From assembly GCA_934408725.1 (NCBI GenBank), contig CAKRVB010000029.1:1-34450 (forward strand): 34,450 bases of DNA. Reading direction: 5' to 3'. Positions 7,973 through 16,095 of the stretch are shown here, in pieces; position 1 is the first letter of the stretch; each line of letters opens with the position of its first letter. The position numbers were made by a program, and so were the translations under genes. The notes below the pieces were generated by a model. The model saw only the letters and a list, made by a program, of their open reading frames with translations. It made no database searches and was not told the DNA's origin. This DNA comes from an uncultured Marvinbryantia sp. Lineage in GTDB: Bacteria > Bacillota > Clostridia > Lachnospirales > Lachnospiraceae.

Positions 7973-9118
7973 TTACACCGGCATCCCATGGCGATAATAA
8001 ACACGGGGAACCCGCCTGCTAATATCACAGACAAATTCATACGGGAATCTCTGACACAGTTCCGATAATTCCTCCACACGCAATTCCTCTTCCCGGTCTT
8101 TCCCCATCAGGGTCACTTCTGTTCCCCTCTGAACATCCGGAATATCCGTGACATCTACCATAAACTGATCCATACATACACGTCCCAGTATCGGAGCCCT
8201 GTGCCCGTGAATCAGGACACAGCCCCGGTTCGAAAGCATACGCGGATATCCATCAGCATATCCCACCGGGATTGTTGCTACCAGCATTTTTTTTGGAGTG
8301 GTATAGACTCCTCCATAACTGATCTCTACTCCTGCTTCCACTTCTTTTACAAAAGAAACACGGGCTTTCCATTCCATGACAGGGCGAAGCGGTACTGTCA
8401 GCTTATCCACTTCATCCGATGGATAGATTCCATAAATCGTGATACCTGCCCTTACCACATCCAGATTCGCATATGGCATATCAATAATCCCCGCACTGTT
8501 GGAGCAGTGGCAGACAGGAATCTGGACACCTGCCTCCTGAAGGCGGTCCCGAAAAGCAAGATATCTGTGAAGCTGCCGGTTGGCACAGGTTTTATCTTTT
8601 TCATCTGCCCGGGCAAAATGTGTGAACATCCCCTCAATTCGAAAATTCGGAAGTTTGCTGATCCGAAGCACTTCTTCTACACTTTCTTCATTGTCTTTCA
8701 GTCCAATTCTGGTCATCCCGGTATCCAATGCCAGGTGAACCAGCGCTGTCAGATTCTTTTTTGCAGCTGTATCCGAAAGACATTTTGCTGTCGCATAATC
8801 AAAAACCGGAAAACGCACCTGATTTTCAATCAGATCTGCGTAATAGTCTTCAAAGACATAACCCAGAATCAGGATTGGTTTGTGAATACCGGCTTCACGG
8901 AGTTCCAGAGCTTCTTCCGCTGTAGCCACTGCATATCCCCAGATATAAGAATAAGGTTCCAGCAGTCTGGCAACAGGGACTGCTCCATGTCCATATGCAT
9001 CTGCTTTGATCACTGCAATCATACTGGTATCTTCCCGGATATTTTTCCGCATGGATTCAAAATTAAACACAACCGCATCCAGATCTACGGCTGCATAAGT
9101 TCTGCTATAACTGTTCAT
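7973..9118 (-). CDS. alr: Alanine racemase
   Basis: PLP enzyme that interconverts L- and D-alanine for peptidoglycan. The PLP lysine is in VIKADAYGHG (Lys38 from the start used here). The second catalytic base is the Tyr in SYGGVY (about residue 266), followed by VATIPVGYADGYPR and the VCMDQFMVDVTD block, all typical. Start: an ATG at 9133 overlaps the nnrD stop as ATGA, but AAAGG lies 8 nt before the ATG at 9118, and the product MNSYSRTYAAVDLDA aligns with known N-termini; I chose 9118 (381 aa). It sits between nnrD and mazF, an order close to that of Bacillus (alr then the EndoA locus). It is probably in one transcript with nnrD. Confidence 0.96.
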   Translation of the reverse strand: MNSYSRTYAAVDLDAVVFNFESMRKNIREDTSMIAVIKADAYGHGAVPVARLLEPYSYIWGYAVATAEEALELREAGIHKPILILGYVFEDYYADLIENQVRFPVFDYATAKCLSDTAAKKNLTALVHLALDTGMTRIGLKDNEESVEEVLRISKLPNFRIEGMFTHFARADEKDKTCANRQLHRYLAFRDRLQEAGVQIPVCHCSNSAGIIDMPYANLDVVRAGITIYGIYPSDEVDKLTVPLRPVMEWKARVSFVKEVEAGVEISYGGVYTTPKKMLVATIPVGYADGYPRMLSNRGCVLIHGHRAPILGRVCMDQFMVDVTDIPDVQRGTEVTLMGKDREEELRVEELSELCQRFPYEFVCDISRRVPRVYYRHGMPV

Positions 9119-9129
9119 GATATTACCTT

Positions 9130-9972
9130 TCATTCTATGCCATATAAAATATGTTCCACAATATCACTTGCCATCATGGAATAGGTCCCCCGTTCCTTTT
9201 TTGCATCATCCCCAGCCAGTCCATGTACATAGACCCCCAGCCGGGCTGCTTCAAAAGGCTCCATGTGCTGAGCGAGGAATCCGCCGATGATACCTGTCAG
9301 TACGTCACCGCTTCCTGCTGTCGCCATACCATGATTACCCGTATCATTTATATATTCATCCATTCCATCTGTAACAATAGTATGACTTCCTTTGAGTACC
9401 ATAATCACATGATGCATTTTGGCGTAGTCTTTTGCACAAGTACGCCTGTCTGCCTGAATGTCACTTACGGACATCTGATTTAAACGGCTCATTTCCGCCG
9501 GGTGAGGCGTCGCAATCACGAAACCATTTCTCTCTTCATACCAGGCAGGATGTTTTGCCAGAAGATTTAATGCATCCGCATCGACCACCTTGGGAAGCTG
9601 GCTTCTCAAAACGGCCTGCGTGATCTCTTCTGCGCAGTAGGACTGTCCAAGCCCCGGTCCGACTGCAATGGCTGTTTTTCCCTTCAGGATCTCCTGCAGC
9701 TGGTCTGCCTTCCAGTGCTCCGGTGAATAGGTATACAGTACCGCTTCCGGTATTCGTTCCTGTAAAATAATACGGTTGCACTCTTCCGTATAAATATAAA
9801 CAAGACCGGTACCTGCACGATAAGCTGCTTTTGCTGCCAGATAGGCTGCACCACACATATTACGGCTGCCTGCGATCAGCAACAGTTTCCCATAGTCACC
9901 CTTGTTGGATTCTTCCTGGCGATGAGGCAGTTTTTCTTTTAAATTTCCTCGCTGATATGATGTTATCTGCAT
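9130..9972 (-). CDS. nnrD: ADP-dependent NAD(P)H-hydrate dehydratase
   Basis: 280-aa ribokinase-fold repair enzyme that restores NADH and NADPH from their hydrated forms using ADP. Blocks present are GDYGKLLLIAGS, GAAYLAAKAAYRAGTGLV, ATPHPAEMSRL with the conserved NH-P-E type motif, VLKGSHTIVTD, and GSGDVLTGIIGGFLAQ with the catalytic Asp. Only the C-terminal half of the two-domain YjeF protein is here; the epimerase (NnrE) domain is absent, so it is the stand-alone dehydratase. The ATG at 9972 has a GGAGAG site. It lies between rex and alr on the same strand. Placing an NAD(P)H repair enzyme next to the NADH sensor rex is functionally neat, though the gap holds a hairpin. Confidence 0.93.
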   Translation of the reverse strand: MQITSYQRGNLKEKLPHRQEESNKGDYGKLLLIAGSRNMCGAAYLAAKAAYRAGTGLVYIYTEECNRIILQERIPEAVLYTYSPEHWKADQLQEILKGKTAIAVGPGLGQSYCAEEITQAVLRSQLPKVVDADALNLLAKHPAWYEERNGFVIATPHPAEMSRLNQMSVSDIQADRRTCAKDYAKMHHVIMVLKGSHTIVTDGMDEYINDTGNHGMATAGSGDVLTGIIGGFLAQHMEPFEAARLGVYVHGLAGDDAKKERGTYSMMASDIVEHILYGIE

Positions 9973-9990
9973 AGTCTCTCCAAAAGAAAT

Positions 9991-10038
9991 GCTGCCAAAA
10001 ATATTTCCGAAACAGGTTGCCCGGAATCTTCTGGCAGC
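9991..10038 (-). terminator. hairpin between rex and nnrD
   Basis: A 7-bp outer stem (9991-9997 with 10032-10038) plus an inner 5-bp stem (10005-10009 with 10022-10026) form an interrupted hairpin in the 76-bp gap. On the minus strand ATTTCTTTT follows. The T tract is weak, so it may be a leaky terminator or an RNA processing site that lowers nnrD/alr relative to rex. Confidence 0.45.
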
Positions 10039-10048
10039 GTCGCTTTTC

Positions 10049-10684
10049 TTATTTTCTGTTTTTTCTGTTGATATTATAGGATAACTGCATCAGGCTTTCT
10101 GACAGATGGACATTCTCCACTACCACATCCGGTGGAAGATCCAGATCTGTATGAGCGAAATTCCAGATGGCTTTTACCCCTCCCTTTACCAGTACCGGTG
10201 CAATTGCTTCCGCACCTGTCTTCGGAAGTGTCAGGGTCGCGATATCAATATCATGGGAAGAAAGGAACTCCGGCAACTGGTCATCCATCATAATCTGAAT
10301 TCCCCGAATTGTCTTTCCCTCCAGCTCTGGATTGGTATCAAAGATTCCAATAATTCGAAACCCACGTTTTTCAAATTTAACGTAATTCGCTAAAGCTTCA
10401 CCCAAATGTCCTGCACCGATAATGATCATGTTATATGTCTTATCTAGTCCAAGAATCTTTCCGATCTCATTATACAGATATTTTACATTATATCCATATC
10501 CCTGCTGCCCGAATCCGCCAAAATTATTCAAATCCTGACGGATCTGTGATGCAGTAACCTGCATTCTGTCACTTAATTCATTTGATGAAATACGTTCCAC
10601 TTTATGTTCCAGTAATTCGCCCAGGTATCTGTAGTAGCGTGGAAGACGTTTTATTACGGCTTTTGAAATTTCCCGTTCCTGCAC
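10049..10684 (-). CDS. rex: Redox-sensing transcriptional repressor Rex
   Basis: NADH/NAD-ratio sensor that represses fermentation genes when NADH is low. The N-terminal winged helix (about 1-75) includes ISKAVIKRLPRYYRYLGEL and the recognition segment QVTASQIRQDLNNFGGFGQQGYGY. The Rossmann domain has GAGHLGEALANY and the Asp of GIFDTNPE; the domain-swapped C-terminal helix ends LSYNINR. Start: a TTG at 10702 extends it, but GGGGGGTGA lies 7 nt before the GTG at 10684, and the product V(M)QEREISKAVIKRLP aligns with known Rex N-termini, so I chose GTG (211 aa). A consensus promoter and an overlapping Rex-like box (10734-10751) suggest autorepression. adhE, with similar boxes, is the likely target in this window. 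Confidence 0.96.
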   Translation of the reverse strand: MQEREISKAVIKRLPRYYRYLGELLEHKVERISSNELSDRMQVTASQIRQDLNNFGGFGQQGYGYNVKYLYNEIGKILGLDKTYNMIIIGAGHLGEALANYVKFEKRGFRIIGIFDTNPELEGKTIRGIQIMMDDQLPEFLSSHDIDIATLTLPKTGAEAIAPVLVKGGVKAIWNFAHTDLDLPPDVVVENVHLSESLMQLSYNINRKNRK

Positions 10685-10722
10685 TGCTTCGTCACCCCCC
10701 AAAAATTGATTTTGTCTTTTTT

Positions 10723-10751
10723 AGTATACAATACTGTTAAATACTTGTCAA
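10723..10751 (-). promoter_or_regulatory. rex promoter (sigma-A)
   Basis: On the minus strand a perfect TTGACA (10746-10751) is followed after 17 nt by TATACT (10723-10728). The predicted start near 10716 gives a leader of about 30 nt with the GGGGGGTGA ribosome binding site. The -35 touches the stop codon of the upstream aspartate kinase gene. Confidence 0.8.
10734..10751. promoter_or_regulatory. Rex-like operator at the rex promoter
   Basis: The 18-mer CTGTTAAATACTTGTCAA matches the Rex consensus TTGTTAA-N4-TTAACAA at 11 of 14 positions (6/7 and 5/7). It covers the -35 and most of the spacer, so binding would block RNA polymerase. It resembles the second box at adhE in having GTTAAA followed by TTGTCAA. 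Confidence 0.65.
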
Positions 10752-12071
10752 TTAATGGGTTGCAGTAATAAATGCATGATAGATCGCTTTTGTAGCTTTT
10801 TCAAAGTCTTTTTCATTCACCCCAATGATAATATTCAATTCACTGGAACCCTGATCGATCATACGAATATTGATATCTTCTTTTGCCAGTGCAGTGAATA
10901 ATTTCCCGGCAGTTCCCTCTGTAGACTTCATACCGCGTCCCACCACTGCAATCAGCGCAATGTTCGAGTGAATCTCAAGGAAATCAGGAACCACATTGCG
11001 ATGAAGACCTGCGAGAATTTTCTGTTCTTTTTCTTCAAAATCAGACTGCTGCACAAATACGCTCATGGTATCAATGCCGGATGGAATATGTTCAAAGGAT
11101 AAACCATTCTCTTCAAATACGCTTAATACTCTTCTGCCAAATCCAATCTCCGTATTCATACGGTCTTTTTCCAGATTGACGGATGCAAATCCCTTCTTAC
11201 CTGCAATACCGGTAATGGTATATTTTGGCTTTTTACAGGTGCTCTCCACAATCAGGGTTCCAGGTGCAGAAGGATCATTGGTATTCTTAATGTTAATCGG
11301 GATACCTTCTCTTCTCACCGGGAAAATAGCCTCATCATGCAGCACGGATGCACCCATATATGCAAGCTCACGCAGCTCTCGGTAGGTAATAATCTCAATC
11401 GGTTCCGGATTCTCTACAATACGTGGATCTGTAACCAAAAATCCGGATACATCTGTCCAGTTCTCATACAGATCCGCCTTCACAGCACGGGCTACAATCG
11501 AACCGGTAATATCGGATCCGCCTCTGGAAAACGTCTTAATTGTACCATTCGGCATCGCGCCGTAGAATCCAGGGATTACTGCGTGTTCCGTCTTCTCCAG
11601 ACGCATACTTAAAATATTGTTCGTCTTCTCAGAATCAAATTCACCTTTTTCATCAAAGAAAATCACTTCTGCCGCATCGATAAAATCAAAGCCAAGATAA
11701 TGCGCCATGATGATACCATTGAGATATTCTCCTCTGGATGCAGCATAATTCACGCCGGCCCCATTCTGAAAATATTCAAAAATCTTCTCAAATTCTTCAT
11801 CCAGTGAAAGATTCAGACGCAGACCGTCGATAATTTCCTGGTATCTTGCATGAATCTTGTCCAGCTTTTCTTCAAAATTCTTTCCGTTTACTGCTGTATC
11901 ATAACAATCGTATAACATATCAGTGACTTTGGTATCATCACTGAAGCGTTTGCCAGGAGCGGAAGGAATCACATATCTTCTGTGTGGATCCGCTGTAATA
12001 ATACTCTTTACTTTGTTAAACTGTTCGGCGCTTGCAAGTGAACTTCCGCCAAATTTCACTACTTTCTTCAT
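10752..12071 (-). CDS. Aspartate kinase
   Basis: 439-aa monofunctional aspartokinase, first step from aspartate to lysine, threonine and methionine. The N-terminal kinase domain starts KKVVKFGGSSLASAEQF (residues 2-18), with SRGGSDITGSIVARAVKADLYENWTDVSGFLVTDPR near 183-218 for ATP and aspartate binding. Paired ACT domains for feedback regulation occupy about 310-439 (TITGIAGKKGFASVNLE and ALIAVVGRGMK). The ATG at 12071 has AGGAGGAG upstream. The divergent ABC-F gene begins 134 bp away. I see no lysine riboswitch or T-box in that gap, so regulation is probably at enzyme level. Which effector (Lys, Thr) inhibits it cannot be read from the sequence, so I give no lysC/thrA symbol. Confidence 0.94.
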   Translation of the reverse strand: MKKVVKFGGSSLASAEQFNKVKSIITADPHRRYVIPSAPGKRFSDDTKVTDMLYDCYDTAVNGKNFEEKLDKIHARYQEIIDGLRLNLSLDEEFEKIFEYFQNGAGVNYAASRGEYLNGIIMAHYLGFDFIDAAEVIFFDEKGEFDSEKTNNILSMRLEKTEHAVIPGFYGAMPNGTIKTFSRGGSDITGSIVARAVKADLYENWTDVSGFLVTDPRIVENPEPIEIITYRELRELAYMGASVLHDEAIFPVRREGIPINIKNTNDPSAPGTLIVESTCKKPKYTITGIAGKKGFASVNLEKDRMNTEIGFGRRVLSVFEENGLSFEHIPSGIDTMSVFVQQSDFEEKEQKILAGLHRNVVPDFLEIHSNIALIAVVGRGMKSTEGTAGKLFTALAKEDINIRMIDQGSSELNIIIGVNEKDFEKATKAIYHAFITATH

Positions 12072-12204
12072 ACGAACTCCTCCTGTGTATCTGTTTCAAT
12101 GTTATATATTACTGCATTTTCTGCAAAAAAGCTAGAGTAAATTCAAGGAATATGATAAACTGTAGCAGGTAAATAAATGACAGAATAATGATAGGATGTG
12201 AATT
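12072..12204. other. divergent promoter region, aspartate kinase / ABC-F
   Basis: AT-rich 133-bp gap between divergent genes. It must hold both promoters, but no hexamer pair is close to consensus on either strand. Ribosome binding sites are clear: AGGAGGAG for the aspartate kinase and AGGATGTG for the ABC-F gene. No large leader structure is visible. Confidence 0.5.
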
Positions 12205-14127
12205 ATGATACTTTCATGTAACCATATAGACAAAGCCTTTGGCGTAAAACAGATTTTAAAAGACGTTTCTTTTCATGTGGAAGAACGGGAAAAAACAGCA
12301 ATCGTCGGCATCAACGGAGCCGGCAAATCCACTCTGCTGAAGATCATCATGAACCAGCTCTCTGCTGACAGCGGTGAAGTTACCCTTTCCAGAGGTGCTA
12401 CGATCGGATACCTTGCGCAGCATGAAGCAGTATCCGGGGAACATACTATATATGAAGAGCTTCTGGAAGTAAAAAAAGAGATTATCGAAATGGAAGAAAA
12501 GATTCGTTCCCTGGAACTGGATATGAAACACCAGCAGGGCGAAGAACTGACTGCCACCCTGGAGCTTTATCACCGTCTGAGCACCGAATTCGAGAACCAG
12601 AACGGATATGCCTATAAAAGTGAACTGATCGGTGTATTAAAGGGTCTTGGATTTGAAGAAAGTGAATTTGACAAATCTGTGGCTACTCTTTCCGGTGGGC
12701 AAAAGACCCGTGTAGCACTTGGTAAACTGCTGCTCTCCAAACCGGATATTATTCTGCTGGATGAGCCAACCAACCATTTGGATATGAATTCCATTGCCTG
12801 GCTGGAGACATACCTTCTCAACTATCAGGGTGCCGTGATAATTGTAGCGCATGACCGGTATTTCCTGAATAAAGTAGTCACTAAGGTAGTGGAACTGGAT
12901 AACGGGCATGCTACCGTTTTTCTCGGAAACTATTCCGATTATGCAGCGAAAAAAGCGATGCTGCGGGACGCACAGCTGAAAGCATGGATGAATCAGCAAC
13001 AGGAAATCAAACACCAGGAACAGGTGATCGCCAAGCTAAAATCCTTTAACCGGGAAAAAAGTATCAAACGGGCAGAAAGCCGGGAAAAAATGCTGGACAA
13101 AATTGATCGTCTGGAAAAACCGACAGAATTAAATTCTGAGATTCATCTTCAGCTCCATCCAAGGGTAGAAAGCGGAGAAGACGTTCTAAAAGTAGAACAT
13201 CTTTCCAAAGCCTTTGACAGCCAGCAACTGTTCTCTGACTTGAATTTTTCTGTGAAACGTGGCGAAAAAGTTGCGATTATCGGGAATAACGGAACCGGAA
13301 AAACTACGATCCTGAAGATTATCAATTCCGTCATTGAGGCAGATGCCGGATCCTTTACCCTGGGAAGCAAGGTGCACATTGGATATTACGATCAGGAACA
13401 TCATGTACTTCATATGGAGAAGACCCTGTTTGAAGAAATTGCTGACGATTATCCAACTCTGACCAATACCGAGATCCGAAACACCCTGGCCGCCTTTCTC
13501 TTTACCGGAGATGATGTCTTTAAACAGATCAAAGACTTAAGCGGTGGTGAACGTGGACGTGTTTCCCTGGCTAAACTGATGCTCTCAGAAGCCAACTTCC
13601 TGATTCTGGATGAGCCAACCAACCACCTGGATATTGTTTCCAAAGAGATTCTGGAGCATGCTCTGAATCAATACACAGGAACTGTACTATATGTCTCCCA
13701 TGACCGTTATTTTATCAATCAGACCGCCAGCAGAATTCTGGATCTGACCGGAAATACGCTGGTGAACTATATTGGTAACTATGACTATTATCTGGAGAAG
13801 CGAGAGGAACTGACCAGAATTTATGCCCCGGAGACTTCTGTCTCCTCTGTTGAGCAAAGTAATGCTGCCACTGCTGTCTCCAGCGGAAAAGATGAATGGC
13901 AGAAACGAAAAGAAGAACAGGCCCGTGAACGCAAACGCCAGAATGATCTGAAAAAAACAGAAGATCAGATTCAGAAGCTGGAAGCCAGAAATCAGGAAAT
14001 TGATGAACAGATGTGCCTGGAATCTGTCTATACAGACGTTGCAAAATGTATGGAGCTGAATAAAGAGAAAACAGAAAATGCCAACAAACTGGAAGCACTA
14101 TATGAAGTCTGGGAATCCCTTATGTAA
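12205..14127 (+). CDS. ABC-F family ATPase (YdiF-like translation factor)
   Basis: 640-aa protein with two ABC ATPase domains in one chain and no membrane segment, which defines ABC-F. These proteins act on the ribosome, as translation factors or by giving resistance to drugs that bind the exit tunnel. Domain 1 has Walker A GINGAGKS (35-42), signature LSGGQKTR (about 162) and LDEPTNHLD. The interdomain linker (about 240-315) is helical and charged. Domain 2 has GNNGTGKT (about 360), LSGGERGR (about 445) and a second LDEPTNHLD. A charged coiled-coil tail (about 560-640) follows, as in YdiF/Uup-type members. It is the only plus-strand gene in the window. I see no leader attenuator of the kind found before resistance ABC-Fs, so a housekeeping role is more likely. 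Confidence 0.92.
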   Translation: MILSCNHIDKAFGVKQILKDVSFHVEEREKTAIVGINGAGKSTLLKIIMNQLSADSGEVTLSRGATIGYLAQHEAVSGEHTIYEELLEVKKEIIEMEEKIRSLELDMKHQQGEELTATLELYHRLSTEFENQNGYAYKSELIGVLKGLGFEESEFDKSVATLSGGQKTRVALGKLLLSKPDIILLDEPTNHLDMNSIAWLETYLLNYQGAVIIVAHDRYFLNKVVTKVVELDNGHATVFLGNYSDYAAKKAMLRDAQLKAWMNQQQEIKHQEQVIAKLKSFNREKSIKRAESREKMLDKIDRLEKPTELNSEIHLQLHPRVESGEDVLKVEHLSKAFDSQQLFSDLNFSVKRGEKVAIIGNNGTGKTTILKIINSVIEADAGSFTLGSKVHIGYYDQEHHVLHMEKTLFEEIADDYPTLTNTEIRNTLAAFLFTGDDVFKQIKDLSGGERGRVSLAKLMLSEANFLILDEPTNHLDIVSKEILEHALNQYTGTVLYVSHDRYFINQTASRILDLTGNTLVNYIGNYDYYLEKREELTRIYAPETSVSSVEQSNAATAVSSGKDEWQKRKEEQARERKRQNDLKKTEDQIQKLEARNQEIDEQMCLESVYTDVAKCMELNKEKTENANKLEALYEVWESLM

Positions 14128-14147
14128 AAATCAATAACGCCAAAAAG

Positions 14148-14193
14148 AAACGCAGCGATGAGAAAGAGCACTCTTTTCCCGTCACTGCGTTTT
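14148..14193. terminator. bidirectional terminator, ABC-F / isocitrate dehydrogenase
   Basis: A long stem pairs 14148-14168 with 14172-14193, with a few G-U or mismatched positions. It has T runs on both sides: GTTTT on plus and TTTCTTTTT on minus. It lies between two convergent genes and would serve both. Confidence 0.85.
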
Positions 14194-14208
14194 CAATCTG
14201 TTTTTCCA

Positions 14209-15417
14209 TTAGTTATTTTGAGTCAGTGTCTCACGAATAGCCAGAATAAACTCTTTACTGTTCAGCACAGTTGGATGTTCTATGGTGGTAATCAAAGCAA
14301 GATCTTTGGTCATCTTTCCACTCTCAATCGTATCCAGGGTCGCTTTTTCCAGTTTATCTGCAAATGTCATTAGTTCCGGAATCTGATCCAGTTCGCCCCG
14401 TTTTCTTAAGGCCCCGCTCCATGCAAAAATCGTTGCAACTGAATTGGTGGAGGTCTCTTCTCCCTTCAGATGCTTATAATAATGTCTCTGTACCGTTCCA
14501 TGCGCCGCTTCATATTCATAGTTTCCTTCCGGTGAAACTAATACAGATGTCATCATAGCCAGAGAGCCAAATGCAGAGGAAATCATATCACTCATCACAT
14601 CACCGTCATAGTTCTTGCAGGCCCAGATATAGCCGCCTTCAGACTTCATAACCCGTGCTACCGCATCATCGATCAGTGTATAGAAGTAGGTAATGCCGGC
14701 TGCCTTGAACTTCTCTTCATACTCTTTTTCGTAGATCTCCTGCATAATGTCTTTAAACGTATGATCATATTTTTTTGAAATCGTATCTTTTGTTGCAAAC
14801 CACAGATCCTGTCTGGTATCCAGAGCATATGCAAAACAACTTCTCGCATAGCTTTCAATGGATTTATTCAGATTATGCATACCCTGAATAACACCCGCTC
14901 CCTTGAATTCATGAATCGTCTCTTTCATAACGGTTCCATCTTCTCCGGTAAACACCAGTTCTGCTTTTCCAGGACCAGGAACCTTCATCTCTACTGCTTT
15001 ATAGACATCCCCATAAGCATGTCGTGCAATCGTGATTGGCTTTTTCCAGGTACGGACATTTGGCTCAATCCCTTTTACGATGATCGGTGTACGGAAAACC
15101 GTACCATCCAGAATCGCACGAATCGTTCCATTTGGACTCTTCCACATTTCTTTCAAATGATATTCCTTCATGCGGGCAGCATTCGGTGTGATGGTGGCAC
15201 ACTTCACAGCTACCCCATATTTTCTGGTGGCCTCAGCACTGTCTATGGTCACCTGATCATTGGTCGCGTCTCTGTTTTCAAGCCCCAGATCATAATATTC
15301 TGTCTTCAGATCAATAAACGGAAGCAAAAGCTCCTCTTTGATCATGGCCCAGAGAATTCTGGTCATCTCATCTCCATCCATCTCTACCAGAGGTGTTTTC
15401 ATTGCAATTTTATCCAT
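14209..15417 (-). CDS. icd: NADP-dependent isocitrate dehydrogenase (eukaryote-like subfamily)
   Basis: 402-aa enzyme for oxidative decarboxylation of isocitrate to 2-oxoglutarate with NADP. The N-terminus [19 protein letters not shown] and the block [21 protein letters not shown] are hallmarks of the homodimeric subfamily shared with eukaryotic cytosolic and mitochondrial IDH, not of the E. coli type. [17 protein letters not shown] carries the metal-binding aspartates, and [14 protein letters not shown] the NADP-site segment. The ATG at 15417 has GGAGGAATAG upstream. It is the last gene of an operon with the GntR gene (21-nt gap) and the (Re)-citrate synthase gene. In an acetogen this branch supplies glutamate carbon and NADPH. 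No aconitase gene is in the window. Confidence 0.96.
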   Translation of the reverse strand: MDKIAMKTPLVEMDGDEMTRILWAMIKEELLLPFIDLKTEYYDLGLENRDATNDQVTIDSAEATRKYGVAVKCATITPNAARMKEYHLKEMWKSPNGTIRAILDGTVFRTPIIVKGIEPNVRTWKKPITIARHAYGDVYKAVEMKVPGPGKAELVFTGEDGTVMKETIHEFKGAGVIQGMHNLNKSIESYARSCFAYALDTRQDLWFATKDTISKKYDHTFKDIMQEIYEKEYEEKFKAAGITYFYTLIDDAVARVMKSEGGYIWACKNYDGDVMSDMISSAFGSLAMMTSVLVSPEGNYEYEAAHGTVQRHYYKHLKGEETSTNSVATIFAWSGALRKRGELDQIPELMTFADKLEKATLDTIESGKMTKDLALITTIEHPTVLNSKEFILAIRETLTQNN

Positions 15418-15438
15418 GTTCTATTCCTCCACTTTCTG

Positions 15439-16083
15439 TCAGGATTCATGTTCCAGCCGTATGTTCGCAATAGCATTCAGGATATGTCTGGTCGCCAGCT
15501 CATCTGCTCTTTTGGCATCCTTATCCTTAATGGCCAGCAGAATCTCTTCATGTTCCTGTGTTGATTTTTTGGCCCGCTCCTGACGCTTCAGGGAGCGCAG
15601 CCGGGCTTTCTGCACATACTGGTGGTAATCTTTCAACTGATGCTCCAGCATTTTACTTCCACAGGATTCAAACAACACTTCATGAAACTGACTGTCCATC
15701 TTCAGCAAATGTTCCATATCCTTTTTTTCTTCATAAAACTTGGAAAGTAAAATAATCTCATCTAATTTATCCAGTTGTTCATGGGTAATGGAAGAAACTG
15801 CCATCTCCGCGCAGAGGCCTTCCAGACGTGCACGGATACGAAAAATATCTTCCACATCTTTATAAGTGATGCCCTTTACGTAGGCTCCTCGATTTGGATA
15901 AATCTCCACCAGCCCTTCCTGTTCCAGCTGTCTGAGAGCCTCTCTGACAGGGGTCCGGCTGACCCCCAGTTTTTTAGCCAGGGCAATCTCCCGCAGTTCT
16001 GCTCCATTTTCAAATTCACCGGCGAGAATACTGTTTTTCAGCTGCTGAAACACTTTTCCGCCTAAAGAATAATGCTCTTCCAT
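15439..16083 (-). CDS. GntR-family regulator, FCD (FadR) subfamily
   Basis: 214-aa one-component regulator. The N-terminal winged helix (about 8-72) reads LKNSILAGEFENGAELRE, then KKLGVSRTPVREALRQLEQEGL and NRGAYV, a standard GntR domain. The helical C-terminal FCD domain (about 80-205) has the usual metal/ligand residues: D-x-x-F-H in MDSQFHEVLFE, H in HEEILLAI and H in ATRHILNAI. FCD domains often bind small organic acids. It sits between the citrate synthase and isocitrate dehydrogenase genes (gaps 12 and 21 nt), so it likely senses an intermediate of that branch and controls its own operon through the palindrome at 17506-17577. Both ligand and operator are inferred. Confidence 0.9.
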   Translation of the reverse strand: MEEHYSLGGKVFQQLKNSILAGEFENGAELREIALAKKLGVSRTPVREALRQLEQEGLVEIYPNRGAYVKGITYKDVEDIFRIRARLEGLCAEMAVSSITHEQLDKLDEIILLSKFYEEKKDMEHLLKMDSQFHEVLFESCGSKMLEHQLKDYHQYVQKARLRSLKRQERAKKSTQEHEEILLAIKDKDAKRADELATRHILNAIANIRLEHES

Positions 16084-16095
16084 GTTCCTCTCCTG

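Noticed and set aside
12072..12204. Lysine riboswitch or T-box before the aspartate kinase gene
   Set aside because: Only 133 bp are available, shared with a divergent gene, and no long stem structure or T-box sequence is visible.
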